Assembly (NCBI GenBank): GCA_029882335.1
Contig: JAOUKW010000267.1
Coordinates: 1 to 5,775, forward strand
Reading direction: 5' to 3'
Length of the DNA: 5,775 bases
Source of the DNA: Candidatus Heimdallarchaeota archaeon
GTDB lineage: Archaea > Asgardarchaeota > Heimdallarchaeia > Heimdallarchaeales > Kariarchaeaceae
Shown: in pieces, positions 1 through 5,771 of the stretch
Layout: every line of letters begins with the position of its first letter
Position numbering within the stretch: the stretch's first letter is position 1
The notes under the pieces: generated by a model
Databases searched by the model: none
Told to the model about the DNA's origin: nothing
The model's input: the letters and a program-made list of their open reading frames with translations, nothing else
Made by a program: the position numbers and the translations under genes

Positions 1-820
1 CATCACCATGAAAATCCCCACCAGCTGTAATTAACCAATTACTTTCTTTTACAATTTTATCTAAATATTGATTTCCAAGTTTTATAAATTCCGGGTTAAC
101 TGGATATTTTCCCTCATATTTGTAAATTCTTTCTAAGCCATCAATTTTTGATTTCTTTAATAATTCTCCCTTTTCCATGAGTTTATTTATATTCTCATCA
201 TTTCCAAATAATGGATGGGCCCAAATGATGATTCCATGTTGGTTTTTTATTTGTTCTATCCATTCATTAAAAGTTAAGCTAAAACGACCTACATGTATCG
301 GTTTTCCAGGTGATAGGTATTTATCAAATGCTTCATTCATGTCTTTACAGTATCCTTTTTTGATTAATAAACGACCCAAATGTGGTCTACTTAGGATATC
401 TGTTGGTTGTGCTTCTCCATCTATACTCTTTCCTGCAATCTCTAGCACTTCTTCAAACGAAACATCAAATCCGAATGAATTTGCCTTGGTTATCATTTCC
501 TTCATTCTGTAGGTTCTACTATCTTGGATTTTATACAATGACTTTATTAATTCTGATTCTGGTTCGATATTTATAGTCGGGAAGAATGCCAATAGGTGGA
601 CTGTATTTTCTAAAATTTTAGTGCTGATCTCTATTCCAGGAATTAATTCACCGCTAAAATAATCAGACTTCAGATTGAAAGCCTCTATTGATCCATTTAA
701 GTTATCATGATCTGTAATTGATAAAAGTTTAATCCCTTTTTCTTCTGCACTCATTAGTAATTCTTTTACTGTCCATTCTCCATCTGAATTGGTTGAATGA
801 CAATGTAGTTCTACTTTCAT
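1..820 (-). CDS. PHP-domain phosphoesterase, YciV/RNase AM-like (3' end cut by window edge)
   Basis: Translating the minus strand from the ATG at 820-818 gives 273 codons with no stop before the window edge, so the C-terminus lies outside. The PHP metal-site motifs appear in order: HCHSTNSDG (H6, H8, D13), ITDHD (H38), GIEIS (E64), H75, the RPH motif (H147), AHP (H202) and GGDFHG (D269, H271). The middle stretch with RPHLGRLL followed by KYLSPGKP is typical of the YciV group. That group is known to act on nucleoside 3',5'-bisphosphates such as pAp and on short RNA 5' ends with a trinuclear metal site, in the cytoplasm. All expected ligands are present, so an active hydrolase is likely. Exact substrate is inferred from family. 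Probably only some 10-25 residues are missing. It lies 38 bases downstream of the GalT-like gene on the same strand, but also has its own TATA-like box placed for a leaderless start at 820. Confidence 0.93.
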   Translation of the reverse strand, partial: MKVELHCHSTNSDGEWTVKELLMSAEEKGIKLLSITDHDNLNGSIEAFNLKSDYFSGELIPGIEISTKILENTVHLLAFFPTINIEPESELIKSLYKIQDSRTYRMKEMITKANSFGFDVSFEEVLEIAGKSIDGEAQPTDILSRPHLGRLLIKKGYCKDMNEAFDKYLSPGKPIHVGRFSLTFNEWIEQIKNQHGIIIWAHPLFGNDENINKLMEKGELLKKSKIDGLERIYKYEGKYPVNPEFIKLGNQYLDKIVKESNWLITAGGDFHGD

Positions 821-842
821 ATATTAAATTGAATTTCGTCAT

Positions 843-852
843 AGTTATAGTA
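843..852 (-). promoter_or_regulatory. Putative archaeal TATA box of the PHP gene
   Basis: The minus strand reads TACTATAACT here, centred about 27 bases upstream of the PHP ATG. This is the spacing expected between an archaeal TATA box and a transcription start at the first base of the start codon. No Shine-Dalgarno sequence is visible before that ATG, which agrees with leaderless initiation. The identical ten bases precede the HAD gene at 3405-3414. Inferred from sequence only. Confidence 0.5.
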
Positions 853-858
853 ATTGAT

Positions 859-2019
859 TTATTCATAGAAATTCTTATTGAAGTTGATAATTTCATCTAA
901 ATTACGTTTCATTGATGCAGCAAGTCTATCTGGATCAATCGATGTAATGCTAAGAGAATCTATTAACTCTGATCCGCCAAGAGGTAAACAAGGTAAAATA
1001 TCAACAAAATAATGATAATCGTAATCAATACTAGAGGATTGTCTGAATACGATAGTTCTATCTGTTAGTAAAGGCCAACCACTAGGACTTACTGAAATTA
1101 TAAGATTGTGTGCGAGGTATAATGCATATGAAATAGAATGAATTTCTTCCTTGGTTGATTCTCCTAACCAATTTCGATGGTTTTTTGGTAAAATTCGAAG
1201 TGAAAATGGTCGAATTGGAGCATAAGGTGACAATAATCTCACATATTGGTCTTCCCAAATAATTCGATCTGTTTGATCCAATTCTTGTTCGATATGATCT
1301 ATAAGTCTATTTTCTCTAGATAATCTACAAGTTAAACAATCATTATTTTGAGCAAAAGATTTCATAAATGCATAGGTTAACAATCCATTAGCAGAATTAA
1401 CTGCATATGCTTGACCGTGTAATTGCTTCAGAGATGCCCCTGATGATGGACCTACATTAAAAAAAACTACAGGTACTACTAGATCTTTCCGATTGCTTTT
1501 ATCAATTATCAAACTACGTAATGCAGTTTGGATTGAGATCAATATATCATAAATAGGAGATACATCATCTAAATTCTCTGTGTATTTATGACTAAAGGCT
1601 ACCAAAGAAATTCCACCTGCCTCGGTATGATTGATGCTTAATGGAGAATATTTATTTAATATGCATATTCCTTTATAATTCTCAAAATTCAGTTTTCTTG
1701 GATTGTCGGTTGGTTTGCCGATACATTTATCATCTCCGGCAATTGGTATTGCAAAATCATTACCTAGATAAATTTGCATTAATATTGAAGTTTCTTTATC
1801 GGTATAATTTAGTTGATCCTTTTTTACCCTTATAACATTCTCTCTTGGTCTGTTTCCTCTCAGGGGGATGAGGTGTATTCTAAATCCGAATATTTTATTA
1901 TTTTCTATAAATGATTGAAGAGGATCATATCTGACCTTTGGTCTTTTTTCTTCTTCATAATTCCCCCAATAATTAATTGAGTTACTTTGAATGTTAGTAT
2001 CATCCTTCATAACATTCAT
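859..2019 (-). CDS. GalT/Ap4A-phosphorylase-like nucleotidyltransferase (HIT superfamily), zinc-site-deficient variant
   Basis: This 386-residue protein has the two-HIT-domain layout and length of the GalT family (GalT, ADP-glucose phosphorylase, Ap4A phosphorylase), which moves or releases nucleoside monophosphates through a covalent histidine-nucleotide intermediate. Visible family marks are YDP at 31-33 with PLRGNRP at 52-58 (the usual N-terminal DP...P.R..RP signature), NKYSPLS near 122-128, and the active-site stretch NVGPSSGASLKQLHGQ ending at Q203. H201 fits the catalytic nucleophile. The C-terminal domain opens with CLTC (228-231) and contains YAPIRPF and ILPKNH. Oddly, the usual HxHxQ reads QLHGQ, with Gln199 in place of the first histidine, and the N-terminal CxxC zinc pair of GalT is absent. 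I therefore do not assign galT; substrate could be a sugar nucleotide or dinucleoside polyphosphate. The ATG at 2019 lies five bases after the RAM gene stop and lacks an obvious Shine-Dalgarno, so co-transcription with it is likely. M4 (2010) is an alternative start. Confidence 0.82.
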   Translation of the reverse strand: MNVMKDDTNIQSNSINYWGNYEEEKRPKVRYDPLQSFIENNKIFGFRIHLIPLRGNRPRENVIRVKKDQLNYTDKETSILMQIYLGNDFAIPIAGDDKCIGKPTDNPRKLNFENYKGICILNKYSPLSINHTEAGGISLVAFSHKYTENLDDVSPIYDILISIQTALRSLIIDKSNRKDLVVPVVFFNVGPSSGASLKQLHGQAYAVNSANGLLTYAFMKSFAQNNDCLTCRLSRENRLIDHIEQELDQTDRIIWEDQYVRLLSPYAPIRPFSLRILPKNHRNWLGESTKEEIHSISYALYLAHNLIISVSPSGWPLLTDRTIVFRQSSSIDYDYHYFVDILPCLPLGGSELIDSLSITSIDPDRLAASMKRNLDEIINFNKNFYE

Positions 2020-2024
2020 TAATT

Positions 2025-2255
2025 TTATTCAACAGCAATCATAGTCATAGTATTTCTGATTTTTTCAATTCCTCTTAAATTTCCAGTAACTCTTCTTTTT
2101 AACTCATCTAAAGTGTCTGCTTTTACTTTTACGATTAAATCATAAATGCCATAGACAAGACTTACTGATTCAACTTCAGGGAGTTGTTTTAATTGTTCAA
2201 GTACTTCTTCTTCTGCTGCTACGTCAGTGTTAATCAGTATAAATGCAGTTGCCAT
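2025..2255 (-). CDS. Stand-alone Lrp/AsnC effector (RAM) domain protein
   Basis: The 76-residue product is a complete RAM (AsnC_trans_reg) ligand-binding domain with no DNA-binding helix-turn-helix. The starting strand TAFILINTD, the acidic helix with EVLEQLKQLPEVESV, the strand-turn VYGIYDLIVKVKA and the closing strand IRNTMTMIAVE are the normal beta-alpha-beta-beta-alpha-beta order. In the family this fold forms dimers and higher rings and binds amino acids or other small effectors. Lone versions are common in archaea and may act by pairing with full Lrp proteins or as allosteric sensors; the target here cannot be told. It has a good Shine-Dalgarno (GAGG, five bases before the ATG), and leads the GalT-like gene by five bases, suggesting one transcript and possibly a regulatory link with that enzyme. 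Confidence 0.92.
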   Translation of the reverse strand: MATAFILINTDVAAEEEVLEQLKQLPEVESVSLVYGIYDLIVKVKADTLDELKRRVTGNLRGIEKIRNTMTMIAVE

Positions 2256-2260
2256 AATAT

Positions 2261-2264
2261 CCTC
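2261..2264 (-). promoter_or_regulatory. Ribosome binding site of the RAM gene
   Basis: The minus strand reads TTGAGGATATT immediately before the ATG, with GAGG five bases from the start codon. It fixes the start at 2255 and shows that this transcript has a leader. The same GAGGATAT string precedes sodN. Confidence 0.7.
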
Positions 2265-2285
2265 AAGAAAATCTCAACTTATTAG

Positions 2286-2292
2286 AATAAAA
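2286..2292 (-). promoter_or_regulatory. Possible TATA box of the RAM/GalT-like operon
   Basis: TTTTATT on the minus strand is centred about 34 bases upstream of the RAM ATG. This would give a start of transcription near 2263-2265 and a leader barely long enough to carry the GAGG site. The palindrome at 2349-2363, which contains TTTATAA, is an alternative box giving a leader near 80 bases. Neither is decisive. Confidence 0.3.
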
Positions 2293-2330
2293 GCCTTACT
2301 TGAAGAGACCAAAGAATTCGGAAATACAGC

Positions 2331-2339
2331 AAAAAAAAA
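2331..2339 (-). terminator. Poly-T tract, probable terminator of trxB
   Basis: Nine consecutive T residues on the minus strand lie about 52-60 bases downstream of the trxB stop codon. Archaeal intrinsic termination relies mainly on such T-runs, with or without a hairpin. The two short palindromes between the stop codon and the run may help. This would separate trxB from the downstream RAM operon. Confidence 0.5.
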
Positions 2340-2348
2340 GTAATTTTC

Positions 2349-2363
2349 TTATAAATTTTATAA
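2349..2363. repeat. Perfect 7-1-7 palindrome downstream of trxB
   Basis: TTATAAA, one base, then TTTATAA form a perfect inverted repeat. It could be part of the trxB terminator region, an operator, or a TATA box (it contains TTTATAA on both strands) for the RAM operon. Its composition is pure A/T, so chance is a real possibility. Confidence 0.4.
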
Positions 2364-2372
2364 AATGGTTAG

Positions 2373-2387
2373 ATTACAAATTGTAAT
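2373..2387. repeat. Second perfect 7-1-7 palindrome, directly after the trxB stop
   Basis: ATTACAA, one base, then TTGTAAT form a perfect inverted repeat beginning three bases beyond the trxB stop codon. Its centre is 24 bases from the centre of the neighbouring palindrome and its geometry is the same. It may be a weak hairpin at the trxB 3' end or a binding site for a dimeric regulator; no test is possible from sequence alone. Confidence 0.4.
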
Positions 2388-2390
2388 AAA

Positions 2391-3341
2391 TTAATCAAGA
2401 TTATTATCGGTCAGCCATTTTTCGGCATCAATAGCAGCCCTACATCCATCACCTGCAGCAGTGATCGCTTGCCGGTATCTAGTATCAACTACATCTCCCG
2501 CAGCAAAGACTCCTTCAACAGATGTCATGGTATGTTGTTTGGTAATGATATAACCTGATGTATCGAGCTCTATTTGGTTATCAAATATTTTTGTATTTGG
2601 TGTGTGACCAATGGCGACAAATCCTCCATCGATTGATAATTGTGATTTTTCACCTGTATTTTGATTTTCTATTTCAATTCCGGTTAATTTTTGAATGAAT
2701 CCATCCTTTTCTGAAAATAACTTTGTTACTACTGAGTTATATATTACCTCAATTTTTGGATTGGATAGTGCTCTCTGTTGCATCGTTTTAGAGGCTCTAA
2801 ATTCATCTCTTCTATGGATGAGATACACTTTTTTAGCATATCTGGTTAGAAAAGTTGCCTCTTCCATTGCAGAATCACCTCCACCTATTGTGGCAACAAT
2901 TTTATCCTTAAAGAAAGCACCATCACAGGTAGCACACGAACTCCAACCTGAACCGATTAATTCTTTTTCATTTTCCAATCCTAGCCATCTTGCAGATGCT
3001 CCTGTGGTTATAATCACTGAGTGCGCCTTATAGGTTTTATCATAGGTTTTTATAATAAATGGTTTTTGACTGAAATCAACAGATTCTACATCTTCATTAA
3101 TTATTTCTGAACCAAATCTTTCAGCTTGCTCTCTCATATGTTCCATAAGTACAGGACCCATAATTCCTTTTGGAAAACCTGGGAAATTTTCTACTTCTGT
3201 TGTTAGAATTAACTGTCCACCTGCTTGGTATCCTGCAATGACAAGCGGGTCTAAATTGGCTCTACCCGCATAGATTGCAGATGTATAGCCACTTGGTCCT
3301 CCACCAATGATGATAACTTTCCTAGCTTCTTCTGATGACAT
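2391..3341 (-). CDS. trxB: Thioredoxin reductase (NADPH, flavoprotein)
   Basis: This is a 316-residue low-molecular-weight thioredoxin reductase, the usual family length. It passes electrons from NADPH through FAD and a redox disulfide to thioredoxin in the cytoplasm. The FAD-binding GGGPSG is at 13-18, the GGQL...TTEVENFPGFP stretch at 41-57, the redox-active CATC at 136-139 followed by DG, the NADPH-binding IGGGDSA at 152-158 with HRRDEFR at 176-182 (the basic residues that favour NADPH over NADH), and the C-terminal FAD motif with AAGDVVD near residue 280. All catalytic parts are intact. The ATG at 3341 is supported by a TATA-like box 27 bases upstream, indicating a leaderless message. It is divergent from the HAD gene. 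No thioredoxin gene is in the window. Confidence 0.97.
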   Translation of the reverse strand: MSSEEARKVIIIGGGPSGYTSAIYAGRANLDPLVIAGYQAGGQLILTTEVENFPGFPKGIMGPVLMEHMREQAERFGSEIINEDVESVDFSQKPFIIKTYDKTYKAHSVIITTGASARWLGLENEKELIGSGWSSCATCDGAFFKDKIVATIGGGDSAMEEATFLTRYAKKVYLIHRRDEFRASKTMQQRALSNPKIEVIYNSVVTKLFSEKDGFIQKLTGIEIENQNTGEKSQLSIDGGFVAIGHTPNTKIFDNQIELDTSGYIITKQHTMTSVEGVFAAGDVVDTRYRQAITAAGDGCRAAIDAEKWLTDNNLD

Positions 3342-3362
3342 AAATTAAATATGGAATTACTC

Positions 3363-3373
3363 ATTAAATAAAA
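3363..3373 (-). promoter_or_regulatory. Putative TATA box of trxB
   Basis: The minus strand reads TTTTATTTAAT, centred about 27 bases upstream of the trxB ATG, so transcription would start at or within a base of the start codon. No Shine-Dalgarno is present before the ATG, in agreement with a leaderless transcript. It lies about 42 bases from the box of the divergent HAD gene. Confidence 0.55.
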
Positions 3374-3404
3374 TTGAGTTATTTTTTTCGGAATTACAAA
3401 AAAG

Positions 3405-3414
3405 TACTATAACT
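3405..3414 (+). promoter_or_regulatory. Putative TATA box of the HAD gene
   Basis: TACTATAACT is centred about 25 bases upstream of a TTG at 3435 but only ten bases before the earlier TTG at 3420. The spacing therefore favours the later codon as a leaderless start. The same ten bases precede the PHP gene in the same relative place. Confidence 0.5.
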
Positions 3415-3434
3415 TTTGATTGAAATCTCATATA

Positions 3435-4154
3435 TTGCAAACTGATTATCGCGGTAAGTCTATAAAAAGTAACATTGAAACGATTCTCTTTGATTTTGAC
3501 GGTACAATAATTGATATCCGACCAAAATGGAAAGACCCGATTCAAAAGGCGTATCGTGATGTATCGGGTAGTATCGTTGGTGATTTATTTTCTACAGATG
3601 TAGAGTCTGTTTTCAGTACTTTTCCTACCAAATCCAATTTATTTTTTAAAATAAAAGTTCTCTGGGCATTAGGTAGACATGGCGGTTTATCTATATTAAA
3701 ATCTATTCACTTCATTTATAAAACCTCTAGATATTTCAAAGAAAGCAAATTCATTAATATTCCACTACAGGGTGTTGAGCATACCATAATCACATTAAAA
3801 GAAAGGGGTTATAAAATTGGAATAATAACATCTGCTGGAAAAGATGAGATTATTGAAGCAAAAAATCAGTTGCAATTTTTACGAGATATTCCTTATGTCT
3901 CTCGAAATGAGGTAAAGAAATTAAAACCAGATCCAGAGTCAATTCTTTTAGGGATTAAATTACTAAATTCTACAATAGAGACTACTTTGATTGTAGGGGA
4001 TTTTACTACAGACATATCCGCGGGAAAGGCTGCTGGAATTGAGACCTGTGGTTTTCTAGGTGTGTTTCCTGAAATTTCTCAATCATTGATGGAGGATGTT
4101 GATCCTAGCATTATAATTAGTATTATTCCCGAATTGTTAGAATTTTTTAATTAA
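3435..4154 (+). CDS. HAD-superfamily phosphatase (Gph/PpaX-like)
   Basis: The protein (239 residues from TTG 3435, or 244 from TTG 3420) is a haloacid-dehalogenase-type hydrolase resembling phosphoglycolate phosphatases and PpaX-like phosphatases. Counting from the longer form, motif I is FDFDGT (nucleophile D25, acid/base D27), motif II is IITSAG (T137), motif III is KKLKPDP (K169) and motif IV is GDFTTDISAG (D194, D198), so the magnesium site and catalytic set are complete. The region between motifs I and II (about 32-115) is the helical cap that would determine the small-molecule substrate, which cannot be predicted. No ATG or GTG start is available: the frame is closed by a TGA at 3417-3419, and only TTG codons at 3420 and 3435 precede motif I. 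Promoter spacing favours 3435. It diverges from trxB and its stop codon overlaps that of the convergent chemoreceptor-like gene. Confidence 0.9.
   Translation: MQTDYRGKSIKSNIETILFDFDGTIIDIRPKWKDPIQKAYRDVSGSIVGDLFSTDVESVFSTFPTKSNLFFKIKVLWALGRHGGLSILKSIHFIYKTSRYFKESKFINIPLQGVEHTIITLKERGYKIGIITSAGKDEIIEAKNQLQFLRDIPYVSRNEVKKLKPDPESILLGIKLLNSTIETTLIVGDFTTDISAGKAAGIETCGFLGVFPEISQSLMEDVDPSIIISIIPELLEFFN
4151..4154. other. Tail-to-tail stop-codon overlap
   Basis: The sequence TTAA contains both the TAA stop of the HAD gene (4152-4154, plus strand) and the TAA stop of the chemoreceptor-like gene (4153-4151, minus strand). No intergenic base remains between the two genes, so any terminator of either must lie inside the other's coding sequence, where convergent transcripts would be complementary. 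Confidence 0.9.
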
Positions 4155-5164
4155 AACTGGTATTCTAGTAATAATTTGTTAAAATTGTTGGAGACATCCT
4201 GTATTGCATTAATTTCAATAAATAACTCCTGGATTAATTGTTTTTGTTGAAGTGAATAATTCGAAGTTTTATTAATTAACTCACCAATTTGGATAATCAA
4301 ATCTTCTATGTTATCAATTTGGTGATGTATATTTTGAATTTCACTTCTGAAGGTTCTTGTTACTGCTTTAACCTCTTTGTTCATGTCAATTGAAGTATTT
4401 CTAGATCGTTGAGACAATCTTTGAATACCATCAGCTACAATACCAAATTTCTCACCTGTCTCACCTGCTTGGGCAGATTCAATTGCAGCATTAACAGCAA
4501 TTAAATTTGTTTGATCTGCTAATTTATCTGATTTTCCAACTATAAAATCCAATTTACTAAATCTAACAAATGTTTCATTTTGAAATTTATTTGTTCTTTC
4601 TCTTACACCTTCTAATTGATTACTAATTTGGATAACTGATTGGTGGATTTGATCCATATCTACAATAATTTCACTAATATTCTTCTGAAAACGATCGGTA
4701 TTTGTAGTTGCTTTATTTGATGCTCTATTTAGGTCCTTTTCATTAACATCTAATTTATTGAACAGTGTATTCAACATTTTGAATAATTCATTATTTAACG
4801 TAACAAGACCTGCCATTTTGCCTGTAATTGAATATACCTCTAATTCTTCTACCCTCAAATCTTTTGTTTGAACCACTTTATTAACAACTTTAGCGACTTC
4901 TTTATATGGTTTATTGAATTCATTTTTTATTAAAATACCTAATAAGAGTATTAAGCATCCTAAAATAATTCCTATTATCAAGCTCTGTAGAGTTGTATTA
5001 AGTATTCCCTCAAATAATACAGGTATAAAATAAGTTATGGCTAATCCAATAGCAATGATTCCGCCTGAGTACGTATAAATTTTAGATCTGCCAAAAATGA
5101 ATGTACCAATTATTAATGAAATCAAAGACAAAATAAAGATTATTAATAAGTCTGTTAATGCCAT
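4151..5164 (-). CDS. Membrane-anchored methyl-accepting chemotaxis-like signalling protein
   Basis: The protein (337 residues from ATG 5164; 347 from a TTG at 5194) has three predicted membrane helices (about 14-34, 42-62 and 69-89 in the longer numbering) with very short loops. Basic residues R36/K38 and K90 suggest the N-terminus is outside and the C-terminal part in the cytoplasm. The remaining 250 residues look like a long helical coiled coil. Residues 225-268 match the MCP signalling hairpin: LADQTNLIAVNAAIESAQAG, then GEKFGIVADGIQRLSQRS. There is no extracellular sensor domain and no convincing HAMP domain. Aligned without gaps to E. coli Tsr, the tip arginine (Tsr R388) is Gln242 and E402 is Gly256, positions used for CheA/CheW coupling in classical receptors. 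It may sense membrane state or be a diverged, CheA-independent relative. A TATA-like box about 25 bases before ATG 5164 favours that start. No che genes are in view. Confidence 0.86.
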   Translation of the reverse strand: MALTDLLIIFILSLISLIIGTFIFGRSKIYTYSGGIIAIGLAITYFIPVLFEGILNTTLQSLIIGIILGCLILLLGILIKNEFNKPYKEVAKVVNKVVQTKDLRVEELEVYSITGKMAGLVTLNNELFKMLNTLFNKLDVNEKDLNRASNKATTNTDRFQKNISEIIVDMDQIHQSVIQISNQLEGVRERTNKFQNETFVRFSKLDFIVGKSDKLADQTNLIAVNAAIESAQAGETGEKFGIVADGIQRLSQRSRNTSIDMNKEVKAVTRTFRSEIQNIHHQIDNIEDLIIQIGELINKTSNYSLQQKQLIQELFIEINAIQDVSNNFNKLLLEYQF

Positions 5165-5183
5165 ATGTTTGTCTAATTGTAAT

Positions 5184-5192
5184 GAGTATAAC
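5184..5192 (-). promoter_or_regulatory. Putative TATA box of the chemoreceptor-like gene
   Basis: GTTATACTC on the minus strand is centred about 24-25 bases upstream of ATG 5164, suitable for a leaderless start there. It overlaps the codons that would be translated if the TTG at 5194 were used, which argues against that earlier start. Confidence 0.4.
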
Positions 5193-5194
5193 AA

Positions 5195-5330
5195 TGTCTC
5201 GAATTATTTTTAATTTTTTAACTATTAAATTCTTAAATAAGTTCATATCTTTGAATAAAATACTAACCTCTTTCCAAAATTACTTATTCTACATGTACCA
5301 AACTATCATTAACCTAATTGGAGGATATAC
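5195..5330. promoter_or_regulatory. Divergent intergenic region between the chemoreceptor-like gene and sodN
   Basis: This 136-base AT-rich stretch has no plausible gene. It should carry the sodN promoter; AATAAAATACT at 5254-5264 is one candidate TATA box, predicting a leader near 40-45 bases, and ACTTATTCTA near 5282-5291 is another, predicting about 20 bases. A perfect eight-base palindrome TACATGTA lies at 5290-5297, about 33 bases before the sodN ATG, and could be an operator, though a single short palindrome is weak evidence. Confidence 0.35.
5320..5324 (+). promoter_or_regulatory. Ribosome binding site of sodN
   Basis: GGAGG lies six bases before the ATG at 5331, a strong Shine-Dalgarno that fixes the start and therefore the length of the propeptide. 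It implies a leadered transcript, unlike most other genes in this window. Confidence 0.8.
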
Positions 5331-5771
5331 ATGATAAGAGAACAATTAAGGAAATTATTACGAATCGAGCAAGTATATGCTCACTGTGACATCCCCTGTG
5401 GGATTTATGATCCATTTGATGCTTTACAAGCAGCAGATACTGTAATTAAAATGGTTGCAAAATTATCTGATTTGGCCGTTCCTGGTGGAGATGCAACAGT
5501 TGAACAAAAACGAGAATATCATAATTCATTTTCTAGATTTGTGCTGGCTAAGGAAGAATATTCTGAAAAATGCAAGAAAGAAGTATTAATTTTATGGACA
5601 GACTATTTTAATGAACAAAATAGTGGTGCTTTCAAAGAAGAGCTCCACGCAGCAGTTTGGAATGCAACAAAGTTGTGTTCATTTAATAAAAGAAATGTTG
5701 ATCTTACAAAGGCCAACGAATTAAAAGCCGCTGTTCAAAAGGTAGCGGAATTATTCCAAAGAACAAAATAA
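5331..5771 (+). CDS. sodN: Nickel-containing superoxide dismutase precursor
   Basis: The 146-residue product carries the diagnostic nickel-hook sequence HCDIPCGIYDP at residues 18-28. In known NiSODs, the mature enzyme begins at this histidine; its free amino group and side chain, the next backbone amide and the two cysteines (here H18, C19 and C23) bind nickel, and the tyrosine (Y26) guards the site. The enzyme converts superoxide to oxygen and hydrogen peroxide in the cytoplasm as a hexamer of four-helix bundles. The 17-residue leader rich in basic residues and ending in Ala is a propeptide, not a hydrophobic secretion signal, and must be cut off after A17. Later family features are SRFVLAKEE followed by KCKKEVLILWTDYF, and the WNATKLCS helix. 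The predicted mature chain of 129 residues is slightly longer than the roughly 117 of Streptomyces. The processing peptidase (SodX in bacteria) is not in view; an ATG starts directly after this stop codon. Confidence 0.97.
   Translation: MIREQLRKLLRIEQVYAHCDIPCGIYDPFDALQAADTVIKMVAKLSDLAVPGGDATVEQKREYHNSFSRFVLAKEEYSEKCKKEVLILWTDYFNEQNSGAFKEELHAAVWNATKLCSFNKRNVDLTKANELKAAVQKVAELFQRTK

Noticed and set aside
177..576. Open frames on the plus strand in this region (111 and 64 codons)
   Set aside because: They lie antisense to the PHP-domain gene, whose complete set of metal-binding motifs shows that the minus strand is the coding one; their translations have no recognisable domain.
1641..1835. 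Plus-strand open frame inside the GalT-like gene
   Set aside because: It is antisense to a well-supported gene, short, and without a promoter or ribosome binding site of its own.
2695..3033. Plus-strand open frame of 112 codons inside trxB
   Set aside because: It is a shadow of trxB; the CATC and NADPH-binding motifs are encoded on the opposite strand over the same bases.
3357..3545. Minus-strand open frame crossing the trxB/HAD intergenic region
   Set aside because: It overlaps the HAD catalytic motif I in antisense and covers the promoter region of both genes; no domain is visible.
5165..5194. Ten extra N-terminal residues of the chemoreceptor-like protein from a TTG at 5194
   Set aside because: The likely TATA box at 5184-5192 lies within this stretch and is correctly placed for the ATG at 5164, so the longer form is less likely, though not excluded.
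5195..5330. Riboswitch or structured leader upstream of sodN
   Set aside because: I could find no extended helices or recognisable riboswitch core, only one eight-base palindrome and AT-rich sequence.
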